From Opisthorchis felineus (taxonomy: Eukaryota; Platyhelminthes; Trematoda; Opisthorchiida; Opisthorchiidae), in assembly GCA_004794785.1 (NCBI GenBank), contig SJOL01001836.1, positions 10,349 to 74,348 of the forward strand: DNA of 64,000 nucleotides, written 5' to 3'. Positions 37,528 to 49,990 of this stretch are shown here, in pieces. Numbering within the stretch: position 1 is the first letter of the stretch; each line of letters opens with the position of its first letter. The notes beneath the pieces were generated by a model. That model worked only from the letters and a program-made list of their open reading frames with translations. It was not told where the DNA came from and ran no database searches. Made by a program: the position numbers and the translations under genes.

Positions 37528-40500
37528 AAGACAGCGACATCAGTGTTGACACTGATGCTTCACTGGGCACAGTAACGCACAACAGAAGAAACAGGCGGTC
37601 CAGAGCGCATTGCACATCGGCTAATTTCCGGGGTGTGACAGGCATGACAGACAGGAGTTGCGGCAAAAGCTGCTACTGACTTGGCAACAGGTGCGGAAGG
37701 GTAGTCACACCAAACGAGGCTGACAAAAGCGCGCCAACCAAACGAGCAATGGCTTTTGGTTGCTTGCATGCCCAGCCAGGAGGCTTGTAAACGATTGGAG
37801 AACCACTGTGTGTTTGAAAAGCAATTTGTCGATCACTTTTTCAAGCTTGTGGAACTATGGATGCTGATACACGTATGTGGCTGACTGTGACCTCAGTACT
37901 CGGTAAAGTAATGGAACACCATTTCTAAATTAACAGACGATGATCGAGGCGATAAATTCAATTTCCGGATCACAGAGTTGACAACTTAACTGGTCGTACC
38001 AGCCGGATCACCAGACCATAGACGATGTTTGGTTACTAGCTCAGATAGCTGTGTTCTCGTACCATAATCCTACATCTGAACCTCCTGAGTGCAGTTGCAT
38101 CGGCATGCGCCAATGTTACGGTGGCAACAGAGTGCAACACTACTATCGTCAAATGACGATAGGCTCCTTGAGATTTGGTGGTGATGGCTACATGACAAAC
38201 GACACCACAAGTTATTACGGAAAGGTAAAAATAGCCGTCTTTGTTGAATAAGCCTACTCTATTCAGATAGTTTATACATCTGACGGATCAGGGGCTTATT
38301 GATGGCGTCTTAGTGGTTTTCTTGGTTGAGGCATTGAGGTACTTGGGGCCTTTCTTGTTGAAGTAACATTTCTAGAGTGAATCCTTTCTACGAAGAAACG
38401 GGGTCTCTCGTGGTGATTACATTGTTGGAAGTTGTTTCGCACGGAGTTCGTCAATCGAGCTACCGTATTTTACGACCCTCATTGCTCATAGTTCCGAATC
38501 GATGTGCGTTCACCACAAAACTCATTTGGTATAAGCAACCTCAACCTACGAAAAACACATCAAAAGAAAAGGCCCAATTCTTGGAACAACAAGCTTGCAA
38601 ATGACAATCGGGAGGCACTTCTACTGTTGAATAATCCCCCCTGGCCATTCAACTTTAATTATTGTCAAACCTTTACCCACTCCTTCGAAAACAACGTCGA
38701 AGGTATAATCACTGGGTGCAGGAATAATACACAGTCGGAAACGGAATTCCAGGAAGCGCCCCGGAACATTTGTTTGGTCCTAGTTATGACGTCTAGGAGA
38801 TTAACGAAAACCGGGTTATGTTCACTCTGATGAATTATGAGCACGGTGAATTTCGTGTGACAAATAGGGCTTCGCAACTACGTTGTATAGAAAATGCTTG
38901 AGGTCGAATTAAGCTCAACTTGGGTTGCATTCACAAGTGGTTTTCATTCAACAATATACTTGACTTAACTGACTGACTGTTTGTTCAAGCTGTACCAGCT
39001 TTCTCTGTTAAAGACTTTGGGACTGGTGGGGCCAGACCGTTGTGGCTATATATCTCCGTTCTTCGTGTGATACTGTCCGATTAAATGAAAAATAATCAAT
39101 ACTCCAAAGTATTTCAAATGCATCATTAAAAAACTGAGAATTGTACACAACATACGTCCTGATTCAAAAATGTTCCTTTTTCCATTTGTACTGCAGGTCT
39201 TTCCAACCGGCCAAAGGATTTTCGAGAACCACTCAGCTTTTGTTAGAGATCACACCTCCATAATGTCACGAAAAAAAATCGGACTCACAAGGGAGAAACC
39301 ATAAGCGAGAGCTGTGAAACCCTATGTGCAATTTGTCGACTGTACGCTTCCTTCACACTGAGATAAAATCACAGCCTGCGCTTCATTTAGGTTTATGAAA
39401 GAATAAGAAGTAACAAGGGACCACGGGCGGATACTGCACCAACCCCCGGTGTTCCATGGAAGGGATTTCATGCTGACCACAGAGCGAGGAATAATCTCAA
39501 ACCTAAAACACAAACCTCTTCGTGCGAAAGTCCTGTCGCAAAGATTTTAATGAACAAGAATTGTTGCTAAAGAGAAGTGCCAAATTGAATACCCCAATCC
39601 ATGAACAAGCCGCTTTTTAGGAAGCCTCGTGAGAGGTAATTTTCTGGTGATCTTAATCCGTTAAACCAAATGACACCAGTTTAATCTACCCTTCAGAGGG
39701 TTTGCGCCCAGAGTTTGTCATCAACAGAACCTTGCTTCTGCATTCAAACACAGTTAAAGTGTTGTACTACCGCCTTCATCAAGCCTTTAAGAAGCATGAC
39801 TCATGATCCCTGAGAGCGTCGAACCAAACTCCTTACAAAAATTGGCCGAGGTTTGAAGCAGACTGCAACGAGGCACTTCAATGGCGAGGCACAAGCGGTA
39901 ATCAGTACTGAGCACTACAAGGTCATCATAAATTATAGAAGTTCGTCACAACACAATCTGAAGCAATAGCAGAATCATGAGGAGCTTAAGTCCAACTGCC
40001 ACTGTCACAAATATCAGCAATGTGGACGACAAAAACACGATTATCCGCCTCAAATCAAAACCGTTGCGGAGAAAGGATATTTCGGCTCTGGGATGGACCT
40101 CTCTTTGGCGGTCACCACCAAGTTGTGGTCAGTGATAAACGCTCTTCTGTACACTGTACAAGTGTGAGTTCTCCCTTCGGAACAGTTTCTATTTAAAGAG
40201 CTTGTGTACTGGCATTTTGTGCTGAACCAACTAGTTTCCAGAGCGAAACCTTTGGGGTATCCAAAGTTCACTGATAAAGGAACTAAGTCATGCCCACGAA
40301 TTGGACGTAGACTATTTTTCGGCGAACTGAGACAAGATCGGGCAGCGCATCTGTGCTCAATAGGTCTAGCGATCAGTTGGACAGTTGCAGCTTAATCTGT
40401 GTTCAGATGTTGATGATGTCTTGAAAATCAGTGGATCGCTGTAACTCGATTGTTTGGGGAAGATCTCGACATCCTTCACTGACGTGATGGCACCCATCCC

Positions 40501-43055
40501 CTCCGCTTGTGTATCATTTTCTTACAATGTTCTGCTTAACGGCGCTTTCAAAATTTGGAGCTGAATTAAGCACTACAAGTAGCTTCACTACAAGAACCAG
40601 GAAACATCAAGCTTGTTGTCTTTCGTAACTTTGTTCCGAAATCACTCTGCTATGCCAGGGTGGAGTTCCTACTCAGAACACGTAAATCCCACTAAACTAA
40701 TATACTGGATGTTCAAACTCAGGAATCATCAGACTCGCCGTTTGCCAAGGCAAATGCTCTCTCCGGAGTAAATCAGAATCTTTTATATCTCAACCAACAT
40801 TGAAAGCTATTCACTCAGCCTGATGAACATTTTGTGTGAAGATCGAAAGGGTACCTATCAGCAAATCCACCGGTTGGGATCCGGTAGCCTGCCGGAGACT
40901 CTCGGATGTATAGCCCTGAATCAACCCCAGCTGACAACTTGAAAATATCTGCCATAAAGATCAGAACTGACCAGTCGTGCAAATACGTGGTCGTGCTAAT
41001 TCGCTTTTTTTCAACACTGTTATCCTAATCTGGATCACTCCGAGGTTGGCCTGTCTACAATAAGTCATCCGAATAATAACCGTGTACTTCATAAAAGGAC
41101 TGTAGAAGACACCTTGTTTGTGAGTGAACATTGTAGATACAGCTACAACAGGTCGATGAAGTTCAAAGTATGTGAACTGAACAACTACCTAGATAAATCT
41201 ATCATTCGGGGTGACCGCATCATCACTGAACTCTATATAGAATGTGGTTTACTCAGCATGTCTTTTCAGTTAACCAGAGTAAATGATGGGATTTCAATTC
41301 ACCAAAGAAGTGGAGCCGACAGTTAGGCGAATCGTCCCTTGTTGCGGTTCGCTTTCAAGTGCATATCCTGTACGCCTTTCAAAACAACAAGTGCCTTGTC
41401 ATCCAGCGTCGTTCTGCACTGCCCGTGGCCACGTAGTTTGCCTTCATAGTATTTTATTTCATTTCATAGAAATTTTCGAACTTGAACGCCTCACGTTGTC
41501 ACGGGATATTGCAAAAATAAACTGAATGATGCATTAGTGAGAACTTTCACCTTACCAGTGTCGATGTAACTTGTGAGCATCAATATGTGCTGTTGAGAAA
41601 TCACTTAATAAACCTGCTTTCATGATCGCCATACGTTTGAGAGGCTCCCATCAGACTGACAAAAAACATTCTGGAACGACAGTAGTGAATGAAAGGAATG
41701 CGGCGTTTTTATAAACACAAACACAACGTGCTTCTGTGATCGTCATACAGACCCTTGTGGAATCAAGATGATTAAAAATGAGTGTAAAACTCAACAGGCT
41801 TCAATAAGGAATATAACATTCAGTTTCTTTCATTCTGATTTATCCGAGGAACGATCCAGATAAAGGCCCACAGGCCGTTCAACGACCAAGAAACCTAAAG
41901 CTTACAAGAAAACAAGGTCCAACGATGTGAAAGCCATTTTGATGTCTCTGTAAAGCTTTCGGAGTTAAGACTCAAAACCAGTCAAGATCTCGTCGACAGC
42001 AGCATTCGTGAATTTCATCTATGTCACACCGTTATGGAACCCTGTCCAGTGGACACTCCTTTTGTCCCTGGCCAGCTCGGGATTACTAATGCTCAGATCA
42101 GGCACACGGATGTGAGCATTCTGTCCGGAGCATAGGCCGGATAGAGGAGAAGATCAAAAATGCACTGAGACACTTACAGAAAAAATCATTCGATTTGTAA
42201 GCGGTCCCGATTACCGATGTGATTATTAACATCAGTTGGACATGCTTGCCATAACAGTTGAGTGCATTATGACGGTTGTACAAGCCCCATTTGTTACAGA
42301 GATTCATGATGGTTACGAATGAGTGGCCTGAAGCTTGGATCCAGTTTACTCGACCGTGTATTCCTTAAGTCTCTCTGGCCAGTCCGCAGAGATTAGAAGA
42401 CCTTAGACTGGATTTTCGTCTTCACCACAACTGACGGGAGCGTCAATTTAAGGCCCACTCTTCAGATACACGGGATTAACACGTCGAACTAGTAATTGGA
42501 GGTAATACACTTCGAACATGTAATCCCAGCCGTACTGGTGAACATGTTCACAGGTGGGCGGTGTATGCTTGCTGCCCAAAGCTCCGAATAACGGCCGGTT
42601 GTAACAGTCTAGGACACTACAATTTATCGAAGTCAGAAGACACTACAGATGCTTTAAACGTGTCGGACAATCCAGAAAATAATGCCATTTGGATTGAGTT
42701 CTGCAGGTACAAACAGCTTTGTATTGTGCACATGGGTCCGTATGCTCACGTCTAAAATTTAGATCTATCAGTTCAAACTGATGCATACTGCTACCTCATG
42801 TTAAGCTCTCGGATTGTCCGCTCACATATTTTGTCAATGCTTCTGAGCCTACCAGGTCCAACCATTTTCCAATAGCATTGATCAGGCGACCCTTATTTGG
42901 GCTCCTGAATCCCCTTTTGACACCAAGCACAGGTGGCACAAACACAAGAATTCCAGCCATTGAGAAAACCGTGAAGAATGAGGTTGCGCAAGCGCTAACT
43001 TGCATTTTTAATACTTTTCAGCACTACATTGATTAACGCCAAGCTCAAGTGCATC
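37528..43055. other. No named gene upstream of light-chain copy 2; two candidate minus-strand exons
   Basis: Candidates at 38677-38826 and 42178-42327 are in the findings. No repeat family recognised except possible LINE-like scraps near 40080-40150. Confidence 0.3.
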
Positions 43056-46000
43056 ATGGTAAGTCTTATTCGTTTCCGGTCAAAACTTCTGATTTCTTTT
43101 TAGCAGCTAAGTGAGGATTTTATGGAAGGTAAAAATCCCCAAGTAAAGAAGGTTAATCACCGTTTTAGAGGCCCGAGAAGTTTTCTCGCTGTATGATCTT
43201 GAGGGAGATGGAAGAGTGGAATTGAAAAATATTGGAAAAACCCTCCGGGCGCTGGGCCTCAATCCTAGGGAATCGGACGTGAAGAGGGTCTGTACTGATC
43301 TCAGTGAGTCGGGCTGCTTAATTTTTGGAACGCCTTTCTATAGTAAGAACAGAAAGCCTTCAATAATCAGTTAATCATAGTTCTATATTCTAAGGATTTT
43401 CTCACTTCCGATTGCATGTAGTGGAGTGGAACAGCGATGGTCTTTATTCACACCGATTATTCGCTAATTCTACACAATTATCTCTGTACATGCCTCCAGT
43501 AGAGGAGAAAAACTAACGTCATTAGGCCTTTAACATCACATTGGCTTCCTTACTTAGCCTAACACTTGTTATCGTCATCATTGCCGTAGTCAGTAGTTAC
43601 CACTAAATGCCAAAAGAACGGCACGTGATGGAATTTCCTTTTATGGTGCTGCGCTCATCATCATGTGTTGCACCGTCCAAGTTGCACACGATAATGATAT
43701 TCCTTCCGAATTTCTCTGTTAACTAGTGGAATGGCCATAAACAAACTCGTTCAACATTCAATACGGCCATCTCTCAATTTTGAGCAAAAATTCGGCTGTT
43801 TCTCATAGTTTACCGGCTCTTTTCTGGTTTCTACCTTTCTTACTCCTCAACCGGTAGTTTACACTCACCTCATTCTCGTTTTATTGGGTCTGAAGATACT
43901 GCTTTTTTTGTGTGCGGAATAAGTAGAAACGTGTCAACTAATCGGACAAATTGCTGACCCCTTGAATTCAGTATATCCTGATAAGCCACGGCTATTATTT
44001 GCTGAATTCGCGAAATCACACGGAGTTGTTTTGAGAAACTGGTTGTATGAGTCATTTTCTTCAAAATAAACTTATTCGATTAGCTTGACAACAAGTAAAA
44101 TGTGCTTACCCACAAGCTAGCCCTCTAACCGGCTCACACCAGGGTGCTGTATGGATAACAAACTGTGGACACTGACCTTCCATATGCTTACTCGGGAACG
44201 GCGCTTTTTTACAAACAGTAAGCCGGGTACCGAATTGCCGCAGATCAATTGAAAGAGTCACGTGCCCCAATCTGCCGTCAGTGTGCAAGCGAAAACAGAA
44301 CAGTCGAGGAGTGATGCTACCGCATTACGGAAGGGCATTCATCTATCAACAGCTCTGAGTGACCTACAAACTTAAAACCAACAACTTTAAAAGCCACGCT
44401 CTGTTCCAGGAATGAGGCACAGTGAGAAAGGCATTACGTGCCCAAATTTGCGAGCATTGTCTCAGTAGACATATGAAGGCAGTTTGTGTGATTTGATAAG
44501 TAGCAGGTATGCTGTTCATTTTAGGATTTCATCAGGTAACTAGATAACTTTGGGCAATTTAATTGTTGTTCTTACTGCTTATATGCGCCGTTCAATAGTC
44601 ACTTAGCCATATTTTCGGGGTGTCAATTCAGTCACCAGGATAATAGGAGGATAAAATGCACCCAGTGCTGACTGAGATGGGCTTGACGCAGATGCACTTG
44701 GCCTATCGTCATTTGCTACTGATTTGCTGGTAAGATCACAAAATGTGTGTCGCTAATCCAGAAGTGCAATCGGTTCAGACAGTTATAGATACATTGTTCG
44801 CCAACAGAGTTGCCTTGGCAGCGAACGCATTGATTTTCTGGAAAAAAATCGGATGGGCTGCTTCAAAACCTCGAGCGCCTTTAATCATACTTTGTACACG
44901 TTGAGAAAAAGGATGACACACACATGCCATCACATCACTGTGAACAAAGGCGTGACAAATACACTCATTTGCATACCAATTTGGTTTTCACGGGAGACTC
45001 ACCTGGAACCCAGCTGAATCTTCCGTTTACGATATTCTCAAGAAACTGGATGTGCTGCACCAGGCCACCTCATGTTCCAGTTGGTACGATATTCGAGATA
45101 TCGCGATACATGTATAGACGTAATACAAGAACATAAGGTCGACGGAAAATCGGGAACTGCGCCTATCTGATGAGCCCCAGGAAGGAGGAAACCGGTCGTG
45201 GACTGTCGGAGAGTGTTCAGCAACCTTATGAATAGTGTATTAAGTCTAAAGGAGTGGCACTTCTGAAATAATTGTCGCACAGACATTCTAGTTAGGACGG
45301 CTTGAACTCGTTCAAGAAAAACAGAAGACCGTCTAATTTGAATAACGTTCCGGACATCAGTTGTTTAACCGTTCAAGAACACCAAAATTAATGAAAAGCA
45401 AGGAAGAGTTATGTCCATCGTAGAAGGCAAATTCTGTACGTCCAGTGTAGCAATCGTGCAAGATATTCAAGCTTTTGCTTGGTCGGTGCTTTCAAAGGCT
45501 CTCATGGAGCGATCTGACCAGTTTACTGTTCCCTCTAGATCTGAAGCGACGGAATACACACATGGTCCAGATAGGAGCTTCTACATCTATAAGCAGACCG
45601 AAACGCTTCAGTCATTTTCAGTATGCTGTTCGTTCTTTTTAGAAGTATTCTTTCGAAAACGTAAGCAAGGTCGAAATTTGGGGGAGCCTTTCTGTGGAAG
45701 AAGAGTTACGCGAGGTAAAGTCCAGCGACTAGGCGTTTGAGGTACATAAGTAAAACGAATTCCTAGGCGGTAAGGAAGAATGACGGCACATCGTGCAAAA
45801 CAGCGAGGAGAGTATATCAGTTACGCGGTGTGTATTAGGTTTGCGCTGCGCCAGTCCCCTGTGGATGACAGGTAGTATGGCCTTCGACGAAGAAGATAAA
45901 AGAAAAAGTCCTAGAGGTAGTATAACAGCAGACGACAAGCAGAACCCTGCATGGAACCTCCCGACGACACTACTTGCACCGGACGTGCTGCTATGTGGTG

Positions 46001-48786
46001 ATTTCAGAGCACGCCATACTTCACTGCAGTTTTTTCTAGGGTGATCTTAGTGTACAGGTTGTCCAAATGTGTAGTCCTGCGTTTATTAATAAACTTTTAA
46101 CATCCATTCAACGAAGGCTTGATGAGCTTGGTTTTCTCCTGCTGGAAGTTGCTTCTCTATGTGCTGATATCGGCTCCGTATAAAGTGAACTTATTTTGGC
46201 AAAACATACCGAAATGAATGTTTAGGCGGCCTGTAATACACCGAGAGGTTCCGTGGGATAAACAAGGGGTAAGTAGAAGTAACCATATTCTTTAGTTTCG
46301 CCAAATTGCCTAACGAACAGTTTCCCATGGCCTAAAGGTCAGTGCGGATAGCCCTGTCAGTTTTTTTGGGTTTATTGTTCTGATTTACTAAAAATGTACA
46401 CATTGTTCACGACCACCAATGAGTTGGGAAGTAGAACGTATGAAAATGTTTTCAAGGTACTCAAGTCAAGCGAAGTCAGAAGGGGAGAATTGAATCTGCT
46501 AAAGGTGCTTGTTGCTTGACGAACAGTGATAGGTAGAAAGCAAGTTCACGAAGATGATATCAGTGAACAGTTTACTTTTACTGCTGAAACACAGCGTGAA
46601 TTTTGGACTTAACCGCCAGCGCTGATGAACCAAACAGTTTATCTATTTAGGGCTAGACACTTTGTAGACTTTTTTGTATTTGTGCTAAGTTTGTTTTATA
46701 AAGGTGACAACAGTACCACATCTGTCGCGGCTTTTTGTCAGGTGATTACTTCTGAATACACTGTATTCTTCTAGCGGGACTAAGTTGTACACACCCAACT
46801 TTCTGAAAACCTCAACACTCTAACATCCCTGTATTCGCTCTCAGACAACGTATCTGAGGGTTCTTCGATAGCGCCGGATTCCAGGAAAGAGATAGTCATT
46901 CCGTTGAAACAGGAGTATCTGAGCGCAACAAATCATCCTGTACGATATCGCTTTATCAACTCGTGTTCATTAGCAATGAGTGTTCTGAATCTTTCTCAGT
47001 GAACGGCCAACGTTCGTTAAACTTGCATTTAACGCGAAAAATGTCACATAGCGGGTGTAAGACAGTTTCGTCTTGAAACATGGCTGACTGATTGAAATTC
47101 TAGTTCCGACGAGTAAAAACGGGGATTTCTTCATAAATGTGAACTAGAAATAGAAAGTATGATGGACTCCAAAGGCGCACCACGCCCTGGGTTCGGGGTA
47201 GTTGTTTAGTGAGAGATCTTTCAAAAGTTCCAGTACCCCGCAGACTCTTCCGTCGTTGCTATCTTTACTTAGTGTACATTGGATTGAAATCATACGGAAG
47301 ATTAGCTGAAATAAAAATCAGCGAGTGATTTGTGCAAGTTGCAATGCACGATACCTATGAGGTTGCGGAAGTCATTTAAACGGAATCAATTTCAAGCCTC
47401 AGCTGTTTCACTAGCATGAGGCATCCGAATAATGTACTTTTGTGGCTTTACGTGGTTGTGCCTGGTCAGAATGCAAGTCAGCTGAGCGGGACCTTCATTA
47501 AGCAAGGTGGCTCAATCAAGCGGAAATAGTCTTGAGTTCATTAACCGTTGTCCACTAGCAAGGTCCTGTTTCCTCTAGAACTATTCTGAGGTGAAGTATG
47601 CTTTCTTTGGCACATGTCATTTCCACGGCGTATATTCGGTTTCCCATAATGACAGATGTTCTTCAGCTTACATTTTGCTAAATGATTACGGAAGGGCAGA
47701 CCTACTCAACACATCGGCCGTTCAAAGTAAAACACACTATTTTTCAGCTCGTTAACATCGCCTTTTCTAGTGAAAATGAACACCTCGTCCGGTGCAGCAG
47801 CCCTCTGGTCTTATCAGGTCTTCACTCAAGTTGCTGCGTCGTTCGCAATGAGGTGGACTAGGGATGCTGGTCTCATTGACAATTCATATAAATGTCTATC
47901 CTCGCCACTTTCGTACGCCCTCTTCAGTTATCGATCCTTCATCTGCGTGATAGCAGATGAAGGCAAATGGCTAGCAAATTAAGTGCGGCACTTCTGCATT
48001 CAAGGTGGCATTCCCTACGTTTGACGGAGCATGAACACGGTTGTGTGTTTATTTTTATCAAACCTAGGGGGTAGGTAAACAAATGCATTACCACTGACAA
48101 AGTATTATTACCTTCGAAAACACCAGCATGCTGAGCATCAACCCATTATTGACTGACGGGTCAAGAACAACTACGAAAAATCCATACACTGCTGGGGTGA
48201 ACTTTCCAACGCGAAGGCTCCGAGTAAGACCAAAGGCAATTTTTTCTATTTTATTATTCCTCTCTCCGTATTGTTACGGTTTTGCCAATCCATGAAGAAA
48301 ATCTGCTTTGTTTAAAGTAGTAATGTTTACTCATTGAGAAGCGATTTAGAATGCGTTTCATCTGGACTGGGAGTCATACGGTTGATGAGGTTGTCAGAAT
48401 CGTATCTGACCAGTCTGTAGTGTAAATTTTCAGCGACTTTCCACGTAAACCAAGGAAATCAATCGAAAGTCTGTTGTTTCGTCTAACTCCTCTAGATCAC
48501 CGGAACTCACTAATCCATGACACTTCCTATAACAAAATTCCAGGTGAAAGAATCTCGTTCGAAATGTTCATTCCAATCTACCAAACCCTGGCCAAAGAAG
48601 AAGATAAAACGGATCGTGAAGTGTTCATCGAGGCATTCCGCATTTACGATAAGGATTCCAATGGAATGATTAGCGCCGCCGAACTTCGCCATCTAATGTG
48701 TGGGTTGGGTGAAAGGTTGACTGATTACGAGTGCGACCAGCTTCTCTCCGGCTTGGAAGACTCCAAAGGACTTGTGCCTTATGAAG
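43056..48786 (+). CDS. Myosin essential (alkali) light chain, copy 2, 3' end not found
   Basis: Paralogue of the gene at 13830 with the same role, the EF-hand light chain of the myosin lever arm. Exons: ATG at 43056-43058, 43104-43128, 43169-43303 and 48544-48786. The introns of 45, 40 and about 5240 bases start GTAAGT, GTAAAA and GTGAGT and end in AG. The joined frame is 135 codons. Residues 10-44 hold [20 protein letters not shown] and [11 protein letters not shown]. Residues 58-135 hold [44 protein letters not shown] and GLVPYE. Loop 90-101 has every canonical calcium ligand position. Loop 19-30 ends in Asn instead of Glu. Exon 4 is about two thirds identical to copy 1 by hand alignment, so the duplication is old. 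The last exon is expected after the GTGAGT donor at 48787 but was not found. Confidence 0.88.
43304..48543 (+). other. Intron 3 of light-chain copy 2
   Basis: GTGAGT to AATTCCAG, phase 1. It contains the dispersed hairpin-like repeat at 44969-45243 and a candidate minus-strand exon at 44110-44271. No other gene is recognised. Confidence 0.8.
44969..45243 (+). repeat. Dispersed repeat family R, copy 1
   Basis: Shares GGGAGACTCACCTGGAACCC, then CTGAATCTTCCGTTTACGAT, then GATATTCGAGATATCGCG, then CTGATGAGCCCCAGGAAGG and GTGTTCAGCAACCTTATGAA with copies at 50407 and 62240. No coding capacity is shared between copies. It contains the near-palindrome CGATATTCGAGATATCG. Possibly a MITE-like or other non-autonomous element. 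Confidence 0.75.
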
Positions 48787-48901
48787 GTGAGTCAACCCCA
48801 CAGTTACATCATAATCTATATAAGGATTACGTTACCTTTTTTGCCCCTACATTTCCACTGTATAATTGGAATTTGAAACTCGGGATTTTCAGATGTATTC
48901 A

Positions 48902-49531
48902 CTTGAAAACGCGACCCTTGAACATGTATTCGAAGCAAGAAAGCGCGTGGAATTCAAACACCCACAGGTTTTTCCGTGGACTTGTGGCCCGATTGCCATA
49001 GATTTCCCTTCTAGTTCTACTCGTTCTTTCCCATGCCACATTTTTCATTGAGATGAAGCAGATAGCTATCGGGCTCACCCAACCCTCTTGACAGTTTGTT
49101 ATCCATTGCACTACGCTCGCTGAGATGACCATTTTGAACGAATGAGACTTTATTCCAAGAAAACGAATAAATATTATCGCTTCGAAATCTTGTAGTTCGA
49201 AGATTTTGAGTTGCAAATTGTTCTGTTCACCAACTTTAATCAATGTAGCGCAAACATATAGTGATCGGTGGAAAGCAAAGTACCAGGGCGCTAGTGGTGG
49301 TAATTGCATTTCTATCGTACAGTCAAAAATATATGATACCCCTCTTGGAGTTGATTGACCGACCGTAATTGTCATAATTTTGTTGGTCGACTTCAAATCT
49401 GAGGCATGGGCATAACCGTCAAGTTCAGCGAACAAACCAAAGCTAGGTTGATTCGAACAGTACAGACTGAGTACACACTCCTGATTCAAATGTCTTATCA
49501 GTTCATAAAGGCGTCCTTGCAGCGTACACAC
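48902..49531 (-). other. Long minus-strand open frame (210 codons), no homology recognised
   Basis: The longest unexplained open frame in the window, overlapping the fourth intron of light-chain copy 2 on the opposite strand. By rough estimate fewer than one frame this long is expected by chance here, so it deserves notice. No domain or signal peptide is recognised. Its 5' part overlaps a scrap of the dispersed repeat at 16359, which argues for repeat origin. Confidence 0.2.
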
Positions 49532-49569
49532 CTATAAATTTTCGCAGAGCATTTCAGACACAAAACTTG

Positions 49570-49990
49570 TGTTGTCTATCCGATGTAGGCTGGTGGAATC
49601 ATCATCAACTGTAAGAATCGCGTACTTGTCGTACAGTGGCTGTAGCTGCCACAGTTTCGTTCACCGATGATTTGGGGAGGTGGGGTAGGTAGCGGTGCAT
49701 TGGAGGCGGGAGCTGATAAATGGATGCGTAAATACAGGACCGTCAGTGGACTGTTAAGTGGGGGGGTTGGGAAGGGAGCTATGCATTGAAGGTAATAGCT
49801 TGGATGCACGAGCGCCATTGAGAGCGCGATTGGGCAACGTCTGACAATGTCTCTAACCATTGATATGGCCCGTCTCGGGGTCCCCATCCAGGAAAACGGC
49901 AGTGACCAGCACAGCTGAGTTCGCTGGTAATAGCTTTATACTTCGCTGCCAAGTTATTGTTTGACCCCCCTGGCTCGTTTCCACCCTTCA
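49570..49990 (-). mobile_element. LINE 3' end fragment, minus strand
   Basis: Minus-strand reading gives KAITSELSCAGHCRFPGWGP, then RDGPYQWLETLSDVAQSRSQ, then WRSCIQAIT, the C-terminal tail of a subfamily related to that at 57800. The 3' flank (49570-49790) is G-rich on the plus strand. Confidence 0.75.

Noticed and set aside
37250..37679. Poly-Met, poly-Ser and poly-Ile open frames across the ATC array
   Set aside because: Trinucleotide repeats lack stops by composition. No coding evidence in the flanks was recognised.
41478..41525. Possible last exon of light-chain copy 1 after a good pyrimidine tract
   Set aside because: The translation (EEIFELERL) lacks the expected Phe-Val/Ile-basic pattern right after the joint.
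48474..49001. A 175-codon single-exon EF-hand protein at copy 2 exon 4
   Set aside because: The family match begins at the 48544 acceptor and ends at the 48786 donor. The extensions are intron sequence.
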